A stretch of DNA of 34,514 nt from NCBI GenBank assembly GCA_031555145.1, contig JAVBUR010000123.1, forward strand, positions 1 through 34,514, given 5' to 3'. The notes beneath the pieces are model-generated. The model saw only the letters and a list, made by a program, of their open reading frames with translations, did no database searches and was not told the DNA's origin. A program made the translations under genes and the position numbers. This document shows, piece by piece, positions 22,748 through 31,727 of this stretch (position 1 is the stretch's first letter; every line of letters begins with the position of its first letter). The DNA comes from JAJDIA01 sp031555145. Lineage in GTDB: Bacteria; Bacteroidota; Bacteroidia; Bacteroidales; Tannerellaceae.

Positions 22748-25567
22748 TCAGAAGCGCATAAAGTAGTCGTTCAGATTCTGCGTGGAAGGAATATCCAGCT
22801 TCTTACGTAAGCGGTAACGGCTGTTTTCCACGGCGCGCAACGAAATATTCATCAACGAGGAGATATCCTTCGACGACAGGTTCAATCGCAGACAGGCACA
22901 CAGTTTCAGGTCATTGGACGTCAGGTCGGGATGTACTTCACGAATACGGTGAAAGAATCCGGCATGTTTCTGTTCAAACTGGATCAGGAACATTTTCCAG
23001 TCCTCATCGATATCCATATTCTTATTCAACAAGGCGGCGATCTTGGAATAGAGCGGGAGGAATACTTTCTTGCCGGAAGAGCTGTTGTAGAAATCATCGA
23101 TTTCCTTTTTCACCGTCAGGATCAATTCATTCTTCTGAATAATAAAGGAAGCCTGCGAGAAGAGTTCGGCATCCTTTTCTTCAATCACTTGTTGGAGCGA
23201 TGCATTCTGACGCCGCAAACGTTGCTCCTCCCGCATACGTACCTTCAGCAGGTGGACATTGCGGTAACGTCTCAACACGATAAACCAAACACCTATCAGC
23301 GATAAGATAACGCACAGCACATAGACAATATACGCCCAGCCTGTCTGATACCAGGGTGGCAAGATACTGAAAGAGAAAGAAGTTGCAGACGAATATTCAC
23401 CCAGGCTGTTGACTGTGCGAAGTTCGAATACATAATCCCCCTTCGACAAACGTTCAAACCGAACGTCATGTATTTTTTCCGGTGTCGACCATTCATCTGC
23501 TTCTCCACGCAAACGGTATTGGAACAGGAGATTCTCTTCCATCACATTCCGCGAGAAGAAGTCAAAGGAAATGGTATGCTGGTTATATGGGATACGAATA
23601 TCTTCTTTGTCCAGTTGCCAATAATAGCGCATATCCTTCATATTCCGCGTTTCCACCAAGCGGATATACGGAGGGGGGATATCTGCCGTTTCCTGTTGTA
23701 TCTTCACCCGGAAATGATGAAGCATAAAGCCGTTATCCAAACAGATCATACTGGTGGAATCGTCCAGTACCACCGCATTTTCATAGGCATTTACCAACGA
23801 AAGATGATTGAAACCCATATCGAAATTCTCAATCAGATACACTTCATCGCCATCATAAAAGCCTTTGTACACACTATTATTTGTCAAAGCATAAAACATA
23901 TTATATCCCAACGGGATCAACTGCTGGATAGAATGAACACCCTCAAAACACTGATTAAAGGCATCGAAAGGGATTAGTTTATCTGCAATATCATCATAAA
24001 TATAGAAGTGGTCGTCCGACAGGAAGATCACGCGCCCTCCCAACTTAAATATCCGGAAACGGCGGGGTTGGTCATCCCTGTCATTGAGTCCATACATACG
24101 GATAAGTTTCTGTCGGCTGATATTGTCCATAAACCGACAACGGTATAATCCCTTTTGGGTATGCGTCATCCAGATATTTCCCAAGTGGTCCATTTCGATA
24201 TCCATAATCGGTTCCCGGATATCATTGATATTAGACAGGAATGACAAGTCGCCCTTCAGGATGGAGGCCACAAAATAGGTACTGGCAAACAGCAAGTCGG
24301 TATTATTGTATCGCTCCCGATTGATCTTGTATACGCCCCGGCTTACTTCATCACTCTCCGTAATCCGTAATTGTTTGTCTATGATCAATAGCCCGTAGTT
24401 ATGGCCGCACAACAACTTGTCACCGTATACTTTCACATCCCACACCTGCCCTTCGGTACCTTCCACCAGACGCATATCGGAAAGGGGATCCAAGCCCGCC
24501 AATTGGGTTGCAGGCAAATAGAACAGCCCCTGATTAGTAGCCAGGAATAATTTATCGTCAAACAAGACGGCCGAATAAACAGCGCCGGTCTTTCCGCTGG
24601 GATCAATATAACAATCCAGATCGTTCAGGTATTGCAAGTAACTGATACCCCGGTCTAATGCCGCCCATACATTGCCAAACTCGTCTTCAAACAGCCCCAG
24701 AACAGTATTGTTTTGCAGGAAATTATTCGTAGAAAAATGATTGACAACCGTCCCCCCGGGCGTCATCTCATAGATACCATTCAGAATCGTGCCAAAGAAA
24801 TAATTGCCGTTTGAGCTCAAAATACCATTATTTACCTGATACTTTTCCATGCCGGTCGGCAATTGCCAACGAGTAAATACATGCCCATCGTACAGATAAA
24901 ACCCTTTCGTGGTGGTCACCACTAAGTATTGATGACCGGCATAAGGCAACACTACACGTACTTCGGTATCACTAAACACCGAACTACCGGGTATCTCATC
25001 CAGCCGCTCTCCCACAAGACGGTACAGGCTGCCACCTGTCTTCTGTATCCAATATTCGTCATAGACTTGCAGCAGGAACAGGATATTGCTTCCTTCGGTA
25101 CGGACAAAGGTTCGTTCGTAATCATATACATAGATATGGTTAAACGACTGGAACAATACCACGTCGTCCGCCACATGAATCCGCCAGATATCGTCGTTCT
25201 TTAGATTTCCCTGTTGTTTGATCTCTTTGCTCAGCGATGTATATACCAGTTCATTGGTTTCATTCCGTTCCCACACGCCGAACTCCTCAAAGCCACCGGT
25301 AAAGATCCGGTTATCATCTGTAATAGCAACCGCCCGCACCACTTCAGCTTCCGGGATCGTATATAACTTCCATCGGACGCCATCAAACTCCAGCAGGCCA
25401 TTATCGTTGCCAAAATACATCACGCCGTACGTATCCTGCGCTATCGCCCAATTCTTATTACCTGCCTGATACGTATATTTATCAAAATTGATTGTATGCG
25501 GTTTCGCAGCTTGCATACAAAAGCAGCTTAACAGAAAGAATAATACACTGAATGTAGTTTTAGACAT
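22748..25567 (-). CDS. Membrane-spanning regulator: periplasmic propeller, Y_Y_Y domain, LuxR-type HTH
   Basis: This 939-residue protein joins an extracytoplasmic sensor to a DNA-binding domain without a histidine kinase. In order it has a signal peptide (about 1-20), a long beta-propeller-like sensor (about 25-640, with repeats such as YGVMYFGNDNGLLEFDGVRW and FEDEFGNVWAALDRGISYLQ of the Reg_prop type), a Y_Y_Y domain (about 660-730, RLSKGDYVFELRTVNSLGEYS) and a single transmembrane helix (about 744-765). A coiled coil (about 772-805) and a C-terminal LuxR/GerE-like HTH (about 882-932, LTSNDLKLCACLRLNLSSKDISSLMNISLRAVENSRYRLRKKL) follow. A good Shine-Dalgarno-like AGGAG precedes the ATG, unusual for this phylum. 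It is upstream of the PAP2 gene in the same direction (113-nt gap) and could control it, but its target is unknown. Confidence 0.87.
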   Translation of the reverse strand: MSKTTFSVLFFLLSCFCMQAAKPHTINFDKYTYQAGNKNWAIAQDTYGVMYFGNDNGLLEFDGVRWKLYTIPEAEVVRAVAITDDNRIFTGGFEEFGVWERNETNELVYTSLSKEIKQQGNLKNDDIWRIHVADDVVLFQSFNHIYVYDYERTFVRTEGSNILFLLQVYDEYWIQKTGGSLYRLVGERLDEIPGSSVFSDTEVRVVLPYAGHQYLVVTTTKGFYLYDGHVFTRWQLPTGMEKYQVNNGILSSNGNYFFGTILNGIYEMTPGGTVVNHFSTNNFLQNNTVLGLFEDEFGNVWAALDRGISYLQYLNDLDCYIDPSGKTGAVYSAVLFDDKLFLATNQGLFYLPATQLAGLDPLSDMRLVEGTEGQVWDVKVYGDKLLCGHNYGLLIIDKQLRITESDEVSRGVYKINRERYNNTDLLFASTYFVASILKGDLSFLSNINDIREPIMDIEMDHLGNIWMTHTQKGLYRCRFMDNISRQKLIRMYGLNDRDDQPRRFRIFKLGGRVIFLSDDHFYIYDDIADKLIPFDAFNQCFEGVHSIQQLIPLGYNMFYALTNNSVYKGFYDGDEVYLIENFDMGFNHLSLVNAYENAVVLDDSTSMICLDNGFMLHHFRVKIQQETADIPPPYIRLVETRNMKDMRYYWQLDKEDIRIPYNQHTISFDFFSRNVMEENLLFQYRLRGEADEWSTPEKIHDVRFERLSKGDYVFELRTVNSLGEYSSATSFSFSILPPWYQTGWAYIVYVLCVILSLIGVWFIVLRRYRNVHLLKVRMREEQRLRRQNASLQQVIEEKDAELFSQASFIIQKNELILTVKKEIDDFYNSSSGKKVFLPLYSKIAALLNKNMDIDEDWKMFLIQFEQKHAGFFHRIREVHPDLTSNDLKLCACLRLNLSSKDISSLMNISLRAVENSRYRLRKKLDIPSTQNLNDYFMRF

Positions 25568-25591
25568 AAAAGCACTCCTAATACAACTGCC

Positions 25592-25621
25592 GAAAGTTAC
25601 GGTTTATTTTAATTAGGCAAT
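25592..25621 (-). promoter_or_regulatory. Weak promoter candidate for the HTH regulator
   Basis: On the minus strand TAACTTTC (25599-25592) matches seven of eight positions of the TAnnTTTG -7 box, with ATTG about 18 nt upstream as a poor -33 box. It is the best candidate in the short gap between the atpK terminator and the regulator ATG at 25567. Confidence 0.35.
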
Positions 25622-25647
25622 ATATTTTAACAGTAATTCATCAAAAA

Positions 25648-25675
25648 AAGGGATGTGTTTAGCAACACATCCCTT
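25648..25675 (-). terminator. Intrinsic terminator of the V-ATPase operon
   Basis: A perfect 12-bp stem (AAGGGATGTGTT / AACACATCCCTT) with a 4-nt loop lies 25 nt past the subunit K stop. On the minus strand the second arm runs straight into a T-rich tract (CTTTTTTTGA), the classical rho-independent form. It insulates the downstream regulator gene from operon read-through. Confidence 0.88.
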
Positions 25676-25699
25676 CTATATCCTATCGGAAAAGCCTGA

Positions 25700-26149
25700 T
25701 TACATAGGCAGTGTACCGGCAACCAGAATAACCACGAGGAGCGCAAGGATAGCGTAAAGTTCGGGGAATACGGCCATTACCATCGTAGCACCAAACACGT
25801 TATGACCAGCACCTACGGCAGCGATACCGTTTGCACATACCTGTGCCTGACGGATAGAAGAATAGAAACCGGCAAATCCGATCATAGCTCCCGATGCCAG
25901 AATAGCACAGGCATTCATCATCGTAATGCTTTCAACCAAAAACCTCTGTACCATAAAATAAGCAACGAATCCATACAGACCCTGTGAGCTGGGGAGTGCA
26001 CTTAAAGCAATGTACGTACCCAATGCATCCGGATTTTTCTTCATGGCGCCAACCACTGTATTACCACAAATGGTTACACCATACGCACTACCAACAAATG
26101 AAAGACCGGTCATCAAACCAACTCCGATGTAAGCTAATAAAATTTCCAT
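25700..26149 (-). CDS. ntpK: V-type ATPase subunit K (rotor ring proteolipid)
   Basis: This 149-residue subunit of the membrane rotor ring has four transmembrane helices made of two duplicated hairpins. The ion-binding carboxylate is present only in the second hairpin (Glu130 in VFPELYAIL); the first hairpin has Gln56 in LPSSQGLYGF. Aligned from memory with Enterococcus hirae NtpK, the Na+ ligands Leu61, Thr64, Gln65, Gln110 and Glu139 correspond to Leu52, Ser55, Gln56, Gln101 and Glu130, with identical spacing and one conservative change, and the gating Tyr68 corresponds to Tyr59. This suggests Na+ rather than H+ coupling. It is the last gene of the operon, 44 nt after subunit I. Confidence 0.95.
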   Translation of the reverse strand: MEILLAYIGVGLMTGLSFVGSAYGVTICGNTVVGAMKKNPDALGTYIALSALPSSQGLYGFVAYFMVQRFLVESITMMNACAILASGAMIGFAGFYSSIRQAQVCANGIAAVGAGHNVFGATMVMAVFPELYAILALLVVILVAGTLPM

Positions 26150-26193
26150 AACAAATTGATTTTAATTTATTTACTATTATTTTTACTTTCTAA

Positions 26194-28014
26194 TTATGCT
26201 TTTTTAAATGGCAGATATTCCCTGCCGCCGCCTTCAAACTCGGCATTCTTGTAGTATTCGACGAACACCAGACGAAGCGGGTGTACCATCGAACTGATCA
26301 TACAGAGGCCGAAGTTCAAACTGTGCCCCACCAACAGGATGATCAACATCGGAATGAAGCGCACCACTGGCGGCAACCCCTCGGTCATATCGAAGGCCAA
26401 AGAGTTGAACACACCGCCCAAGATACCGCCCGTCAGCCCGATGGCAAACAAACGGATATACGACAGTGTATCGCCCAGCAGCCCGGAGAGCACGTTGTAG
26501 AGCGTCCACAGACCGTTCCCGAAGTTAATGAACACGTTCTTACCCGGCATATTGTAGAGGAAGGCCACCAACAGACCGGCTGCCGCAATACCGTAGAAGA
26601 TATTGACAGCAAGCGGCGACAAATGGATATTGAGCGTCGGCAAACCGAACACCAGGACCACCGCCGTGATCACAAAGACCCAGGCAAAGGGTGCGATACT
26701 GTGCTTGGTACCTTTCTGCAACTTGGTCTTGTAGGCGGCTACTATCTTACCGAATATAATATGTACGATACCGATCACGATCGAGAGCGTCATCAGGTTG
26801 TCGCTATTCAAGAAGTAGTCCTTCACCGGAGCAAAGAGTTCAAGCTTACCCACTTCAACGCCAAAGAACGAACCGGTACAGCAAGCCACCACAATCGTCA
26901 TGCCCCCCAACCATTGGAAGAGGGAAAGGAACGGACGGTAGTCGGGCGAGACCTTCTTCTTCAGCAGTGTAGCGCCCAGCAGGATAAGGAGTCCATATCC
27001 TCCGTCGCCAAAACAAAGGGCAAAGAAGAGCATAAAGAACGGGGCGAACAGCGGCGTGGGATCCAACTCCGTATAATTCGGGAGGGAGAACATCCGCGTG
27101 ATGGGTTCGAACAGACGGCTGTAGGCGTTGTTCTTGAGCTTGATGGGGACCTGATCGCCTTCTTCAATTTCTTCCCGGTGGAAGTAGTAGCCAGCAGCAT
27201 CGAGTAATTGCTCCATTTGATCACCATTGTCGTCGGTTGTCCAGCCTTCGAGGCACATCAGGCGGTCTTCTGCCTGGCGGTCGGTCTGTTCCTTCACATT
27301 GGCCATATTGAACACGTTCTGCAACTGGCGGTCGAAGGCATCGAGCGTCTGGTATTCCTGAGCGGCATACGTTTTCAACTGTTCATCCACATGGGCGATT
27401 TCCTTCTGCACAAGAGTCTGACGGAGATGCAGTTTCGCCAATCCGCGATCGGGCATCTTCGGTCGCTCGGCATCAATCTCGATCACCGTACCAACAGGCG
27501 TAATGGTAACGAAGTAGGTAACCGACTGCACATAGTTGATCAGTACCGCATTGTATTCATCCCGCCACTTCGGCTCGAACTTGGAGGTAGGACAGGTAAA
27601 GAAGGTGATATCCCAACCGGCCTGTTTCAGGCGGTTGAAATTAGCCCAACTAAACTCGCCCCATAGGGACATATAGTCGATGTCCTTTTCCAACGATTGC
27701 TGCACCGACAGAAGCTGTTGCTTATTTTCCTGCCATTCTTCCACCGTATCGAGCATCTTCCGTGCCTCTGCCTTGGTAAAAGCATGAGCTGGTGCCAACT
27801 CTTTGACCTTATCGATCTCATTGATACGCTGGAGGCTCTGCATCACGGCCTTCACCCGTTTGCGTTCGGCCAGCAGTGCCTGCAGATCAGCATTATCGGC
27901 AATCGACTTCGTTTCCTTCACATGCACCACACCAAGGTCGCGCAAGGTAGACAGGAACGTATCGTATTCCTTATGATACACCATAAAGGCGTATTTACGC
28001 ATTTTCGTTATCAT
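26194..28014 (-). CDS. ntpI: V-type ATPase subunit I (stator membrane subunit)
   Basis: This 606-residue homologue of the a/I subunit forms the ion half-channels against the K ring. The N-terminal cytoplasmic part (about 1-300) is alpha-helical with coiled-coil arms (LQALLAERKRVKAVMQSLQR, IAHVDEQLKTYAAQEY). The C-terminal half has seven to eight transmembrane helices beginning near LFAPFFMLFFALCFGDGGYG, a canonical motif of the family. The essential arginine is Arg521 in LSYIRLFAIGLTGG. It ends with the usual HPLRLVFVEYYKNAEFEGGGREYLPF. Its ATG overlaps the subunit D stop codon (ATGA), indicating translational coupling. Confidence 0.95.
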   Translation of the reverse strand: MITKMRKYAFMVYHKEYDTFLSTLRDLGVVHVKETKSIADNADLQALLAERKRVKAVMQSLQRINEIDKVKELAPAHAFTKAEARKMLDTVEEWQENKQQLLSVQQSLEKDIDYMSLWGEFSWANFNRLKQAGWDITFFTCPTSKFEPKWRDEYNAVLINYVQSVTYFVTITPVGTVIEIDAERPKMPDRGLAKLHLRQTLVQKEIAHVDEQLKTYAAQEYQTLDAFDRQLQNVFNMANVKEQTDRQAEDRLMCLEGWTTDDNGDQMEQLLDAAGYYFHREEIEEGDQVPIKLKNNAYSRLFEPITRMFSLPNYTELDPTPLFAPFFMLFFALCFGDGGYGLLILLGATLLKKKVSPDYRPFLSLFQWLGGMTIVVACCTGSFFGVEVGKLELFAPVKDYFLNSDNLMTLSIVIGIVHIIFGKIVAAYKTKLQKGTKHSIAPFAWVFVITAVVLVFGLPTLNIHLSPLAVNIFYGIAAAGLLVAFLYNMPGKNVFINFGNGLWTLYNVLSGLLGDTLSYIRLFAIGLTGGILGGVFNSLAFDMTEGLPPVVRFIPMLIILLVGHSLNFGLCMISSMVHPLRLVFVEYYKNAEFEGGGREYLPFKKA

Positions 28015-28628
28015 GATGCGGCCTCCTCTTCGTTTGCTTTCCGTTTCTCAATATTGCCACGCATGATCTTTTGTGACGATTTGGAAAGGCTTTCTTCATC
28101 TTCCATAAATCGTTTCACTTTTCGGATCGCATCCTGATACCCCGGGATCTGCACCTTCTCAAAAAGGTTCACTTTCTGGGTGGTCTTCTTCCGGGCATGT
28201 TCCAGCAACTCCAGCTTCATCCCTGAAAACTCGGCTTCGATACCGGTGCGGGCGAGTTTCTTTAGCAACTCGATCCCGTCGGTAAACCAGGCAGGGGTAT
28301 TAAAGAGACTGTAACGTCCGATCTCGAACTCAATCTCTTCGAGGACAGGGACCACCACGCCGGCAAACTTCTTGGTCGAGAGCGATACATCCCTGACTGC
28401 AATCAGTCCGGGTGTAAACTCGTTCCATAAAGCCACCATACTCTCATAGTTGTGTATCTCCTGTTCCAGCTGAAGTTCCAATGCCGCCACTTCGTCTTTG
28501 GTGCGCTTCACCTCCACGCGCAGCGCACTCTCCTTGCTCTTAATAGTAGGCAAGGAACGCTCACGCACTTTCAGTTGCTTTTCCAGTTGCTGAAGTGATG
28601 TCTTATTATATTGAAACTTTATTGCCAT
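28011..28628 (-). CDS. ntpD: V-type ATPase subunit D (central rotor shaft)
   Basis: This 205-residue subunit forms the long coiled-coil shaft that turns inside the A3B3 head. The N-terminal helix (about 5-75, FQYNKTSLQQLEKQLKVRERSLPTIKSKE) and C-terminal helix (about 130-200, LELLEHARKKTTQKVNLFEKVQIPGYQDAIRKVKRFMEDEE) have the family pattern, including the near-invariant NLFEKVQIPGY. It starts 12 nt after subunit B and overlaps the start of subunit I by 4 nt. No subunit F, its normal partner in the shaft, is encoded in the operon. Confidence 0.94.
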   Translation of the reverse strand: MAIKFQYNKTSLQQLEKQLKVRERSLPTIKSKESALRVEVKRTKDEVAALELQLEQEIHNYESMVALWNEFTPGLIAVRDVSLSTKKFAGVVVPVLEEIEFEIGRYSLFNTPAWFTDGIELLKKLARTGIEAEFSGMKLELLEHARKKTTQKVNLFEKVQIPGYQDAIRKVKRFMEDEESLSKSSQKIMRGNIEKRKANEEEAAS

Positions 28629-28640
28629 GTTTGAATGTCG

Positions 28641-29960
28641 TTATTGTTTCCAGTATTTGTCTACCAGTTCCTGCTTGATGTTTACTTCGGCCGGGGTGAA
28701 ATAGTTACCAAATAACTTCCAGGCTACATCCAGCATCTCGGTGGTATCGAGGTTGACGTCGATAGCCAGCAGTTTGTCTGAATAGTCCTTGGCAAAGGCC
28801 AGCGTACGGTTGTCGTAGTCGGTCAGGTCGAAACCGTTTTCCATCTTTGTCTTTGCATTGGCAGCATCGGCATAGAGACGTACGGCGGCATTCATCACCT
28901 GCGGGTGGTCGCCACGGGTCTTCTTACCGGTTACGAGTTGTTTCAGACGCGACAAACTGCGGAACGGGTCAACGATTACCTTACCGATATCACTATCCTT
29001 ACGCAGATACAACTGACCTTCGGTGATATAACCGGTGTTGTCAGGAACAGCATGGGTGATATCACCACCCGACAGCGTGGTTACGGCTATGATAGTGATG
29101 GAACCACCATCAGGGAACTGCACTGCTTTCTCGTAGATCTTTGCCAGGTCGGAATACAGAGATCCGGGCATGGAGTCTTTCGACGGGATCTGATCCATAC
29201 GGTTGGATACGATGGCGAGGGCGTCGGCATAGTTCGTCATGTCGGTGAGCAGCACCAGTACCTTTTCGTTTTTCTGTACGGCGAAGTATTCGGCGGCAGT
29301 CAATGTCATATCCGGAATCAGGATACGCTCTACCGACGGGTCTTCCGTCGTATTGATAAAGCTTACGATACGGTCGAGGGCGCCGGCGTTGCTAAATGTA
29401 TTCTTGAAGAAGAGGTAGTCGTCATTCGTCATCCCCATCCCGCCCAGGATAATCTTATCTGATTGGGCACGCAAGGCTACCATCGCCATTACCTGGTTGA
29501 ACGGCTGGTCGGGGTCGGCAAAGAAAGTGATCTTCTGTCCGGTTACCAGCGTATTATTCAAGTCGATACCGGCAATACCGGTAGCAATCAGTTCCGACGG
29601 TTGTTCACGACGGACAGGATTCACCGAGGGACCGCCAATCTCTACTTCCGTTCCTTCAGGCACCGGACCACCGTCAATCGGTTCGCCATACGCGTTAAAG
29701 AAACGGCCGGCCAACTGGTCGCCCACCTTCAGGGAAGGAGCCTTGCCCATGAACACCACTTCGGCATTCGTACGGATACCTTCCGTACCGGAGAACACCT
29801 GCAGGGTCACTTCGTCGCCGATGATCTTTACCACCTGCGCCAGCTTACCGTCTACAGAAGCCAGCTCGTCATACCCGATCCCTGTTGCCTTCAGCGAACA
29901 GGTTGCTTTCGTGATCTGGGTGATCTTTGTAAATATCTTTTGAAATGCTTTTGTTGCCAT
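28641..29960 (-). CDS. ntpB: V-type ATPase subunit B (non-catalytic head subunit)
   Basis: This 439-residue subunit alternates with A in the head. It has the alpha/beta-barrel N-domain and the nucleotide-fold core, but the P-loop is degenerate (FADPDQPFNQV, 147-157), as expected for the non-catalytic subunit. It keeps the arginine that reaches into the A-subunit site (Arg338 in FRSLSRL) and NAYGEPIDGGP, NPVRREQPSELIATGI, and the C-terminal LGNYFTPAEVNIKQELVDKYW-type end. It lies 13 nt downstream of subunit A. It is slightly shorter than typical NtpB proteins (about 460 residues) but shows no frame break. Confidence 0.96.
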   Translation of the reverse strand: MATKAFQKIFTKITQITKATCSLKATGIGYDELASVDGKLAQVVKIIGDEVTLQVFSGTEGIRTNAEVVFMGKAPSLKVGDQLAGRFFNAYGEPIDGGPVPEGTEVEIGGPSVNPVRREQPSELIATGIAGIDLNNTLVTGQKITFFADPDQPFNQVMAMVALRAQSDKIILGGMGMTNDDYLFFKNTFSNAGALDRIVSFINTTEDPSVERILIPDMTLTAAEYFAVQKNEKVLVLLTDMTNYADALAIVSNRMDQIPSKDSMPGSLYSDLAKIYEKAVQFPDGGSITIIAVTTLSGGDITHAVPDNTGYITEGQLYLRKDSDIGKVIVDPFRSLSRLKQLVTGKKTRGDHPQVMNAAVRLYADAANAKTKMENGFDLTDYDNRTLAFAKDYSDKLLAIDVNLDTTEMLDVAWKLFGNYFTPAEVNIKQELVDKYWKQ

Positions 29961-29973
29961 ACTTCTGTTCGTT

Positions 29974-31725
29974 TTAAATGCGTTCCTTAATCATGGTTTC
30001 TAAGTCGGCGTTGAATTTTTTAAACGCTTCGCTCTGATATTCGGAATAGTTCATCTGCTTCAGGATGTTGATCATCTTCTTGAAGCAATCAGACACCTCG
30101 TTGAAGTTGTCGAATGCAAAGCTGGTGCGACAGATATCCACGACCTTATCCAACATATATTCCTGACGTTCGAGCGGGGTCACAGCGTCGATCGTATCGA
30201 AAGCATCCTGTTGCAGGATTACGAAGTCGATCAGTTCCGATTTCCAGTAGATCTGGTGGTATTCCACCGGCACACCGTCGTCACCAAGGATGTTGATCTG
30301 TTCCGAGATTTCCTTTCCACGCAACATACGTGTCTTGATATCGTTCACCTTATCGATCCAGGTCGGCGAGATATGCTGCGCGATATATTCCTGGAACTCG
30401 GGATATTCGAGGTATTTGGAGTAACTATCGATCGGGTTGATAGCCGGGTAACGCTTACGGTCGGCGCGATCCTGTTCGAGAGCGTAGAAGCAACGGGCAA
30501 CCTTCTTGGTATTTTCCGTTACCGGCTCTTTCAGGTTACCACCGGCGGGTGATACGGTACCGATAAAGGTAACGGAGCCCGTCGCGCCATTATTCAGGAT
30601 CACATAACCGGCACGGGCATAGAAGTTGGCCACGATTGCCGACAAGTCCATCGGAAACGCATCCGGTCCGGGAAGCTCTTCCAGGCGGTTCGACATCTCA
30701 CGCAAAGCCTGTGCCCAACGGGAGGTAGAGTCGGCCATCAACAACACCTTCAGTCCCATGCTGCGGTAATACTCGGCAATGGTCATCGCCGTATATACGG
30801 AAGCTTCACGGGCTGCCACGGGCATGTTCGATGTATTAGCGATAATGATAGTACGTTCCATCAGCTTTCGTCCCGTATGCGGGTCGTCGAGATGGGGGAA
30901 TTCAGCAAAGATCTCCACGACCTCATTCGCACGTTCACCGCAAGCGGCGATTACCACGATATCGGCTTCGGCCTGTTTGGAAATGGCATGCTGCATCACC
31001 GTCTTTCCTGTACCGAACGGACCGGGGATAAAGCCGGTACCGCCTTCCACGATCGGGTTCAGCGTATCCATTGTACGGACACCTGTTTCGAGCAGTTTGT
31101 AGGGACGCGGTTTCTCGGTATAGCAGGTAATAGCCTTCTTCACCGGCCATTTCTGGATCATATTGACGTTGATATCGTTACCGGAAGCGTCGGTCAGTAC
31201 AGCCACGGTATCGATAACGGTATATTGTCCCGCTGCCACAACGGATTTTACCGTGTAGGTACCTGCAAAGGTAAAGGGAACCATGATCTTATGCGGCTGA
31301 TGGTTTTCATCCACTTCTCCCAGCCAGGCGCCAGCCTGCACTTTGTCGCCGGCTTGGGCGATGGGGTTGAAATCCCACAGCGTTTCGTTGTTCAACGCAT
31401 AGGTATAATTACCACGTTGGAGGAAGACGCCGTCCATCTTGTCGAGGTCGTTCTGCAAACCGTCGTAATTACGCGAGAGCATACCGGGGCCCAGGGTCAC
31501 TTCCAACATGTGGCCTTCGAAGGTTGCTTCGTCGCCTACACGCATACCACGTGTACTTTCAAATACCTGTACGTAGGCATTCTGTCCGATCACTTTAATG
31601 ACTTCCGACATCAGCTTGACGCCCCCGACGGAAATATAACAGATCTCATTCTGGGATACCGGTCCTTCCACCTCTACGGTCACAAGGTTGGAGACGATCC
31701 CTTTTACTGTTCCTTTCGTAGCCAT
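29974..31725 (-). CDS. ntpA: V-type ATPase subunit A (catalytic head subunit)
   Basis: This 583-residue catalytic subunit hydrolyses or synthesises ATP. It has an N-terminal beta-barrel (about 1-70), the A-specific bulge domain (about 110-185, LWDFNPIAQAGDKVQAGAWLG), Walker A GPFGTGKT (235-242), catalytic Glu264 in ACGERANEVVE, Walker B LLMADSTSRWAQALRE and a C-terminal helical domain. No inteins or internal duplications are seen, and the length is normal. It starts 2 nt after the stop of the DUF2764 gene, indicating tight coupling. Confidence 0.97.
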   Translation of the reverse strand: MATKGTVKGIVSNLVTVEVEGPVSQNEICYISVGGVKLMSEVIKVIGQNAYVQVFESTRGMRVGDEATFEGHMLEVTLGPGMLSRNYDGLQNDLDKMDGVFLQRGNYTYALNNETLWDFNPIAQAGDKVQAGAWLGEVDENHQPHKIMVPFTFAGTYTVKSVVAAGQYTVIDTVAVLTDASGNDINVNMIQKWPVKKAITCYTEKPRPYKLLETGVRTMDTLNPIVEGGTGFIPGPFGTGKTVMQHAISKQAEADIVVIAACGERANEVVEIFAEFPHLDDPHTGRKLMERTIIIANTSNMPVAAREASVYTAMTIAEYYRSMGLKVLLMADSTSRWAQALREMSNRLEELPGPDAFPMDLSAIVANFYARAGYVILNNGATGSVTFIGTVSPAGGNLKEPVTENTKKVARCFYALEQDRADRKRYPAINPIDSYSKYLEYPEFQEYIAQHISPTWIDKVNDIKTRMLRGKEISEQINILGDDGVPVEYHQIYWKSELIDFVILQQDAFDTIDAVTPLERQEYMLDKVVDICRTSFAFDNFNEVSDCFKKMINILKQMNYSEYQSEAFKKFNADLETMIKERI

Positions 31726-31727
31726 AC

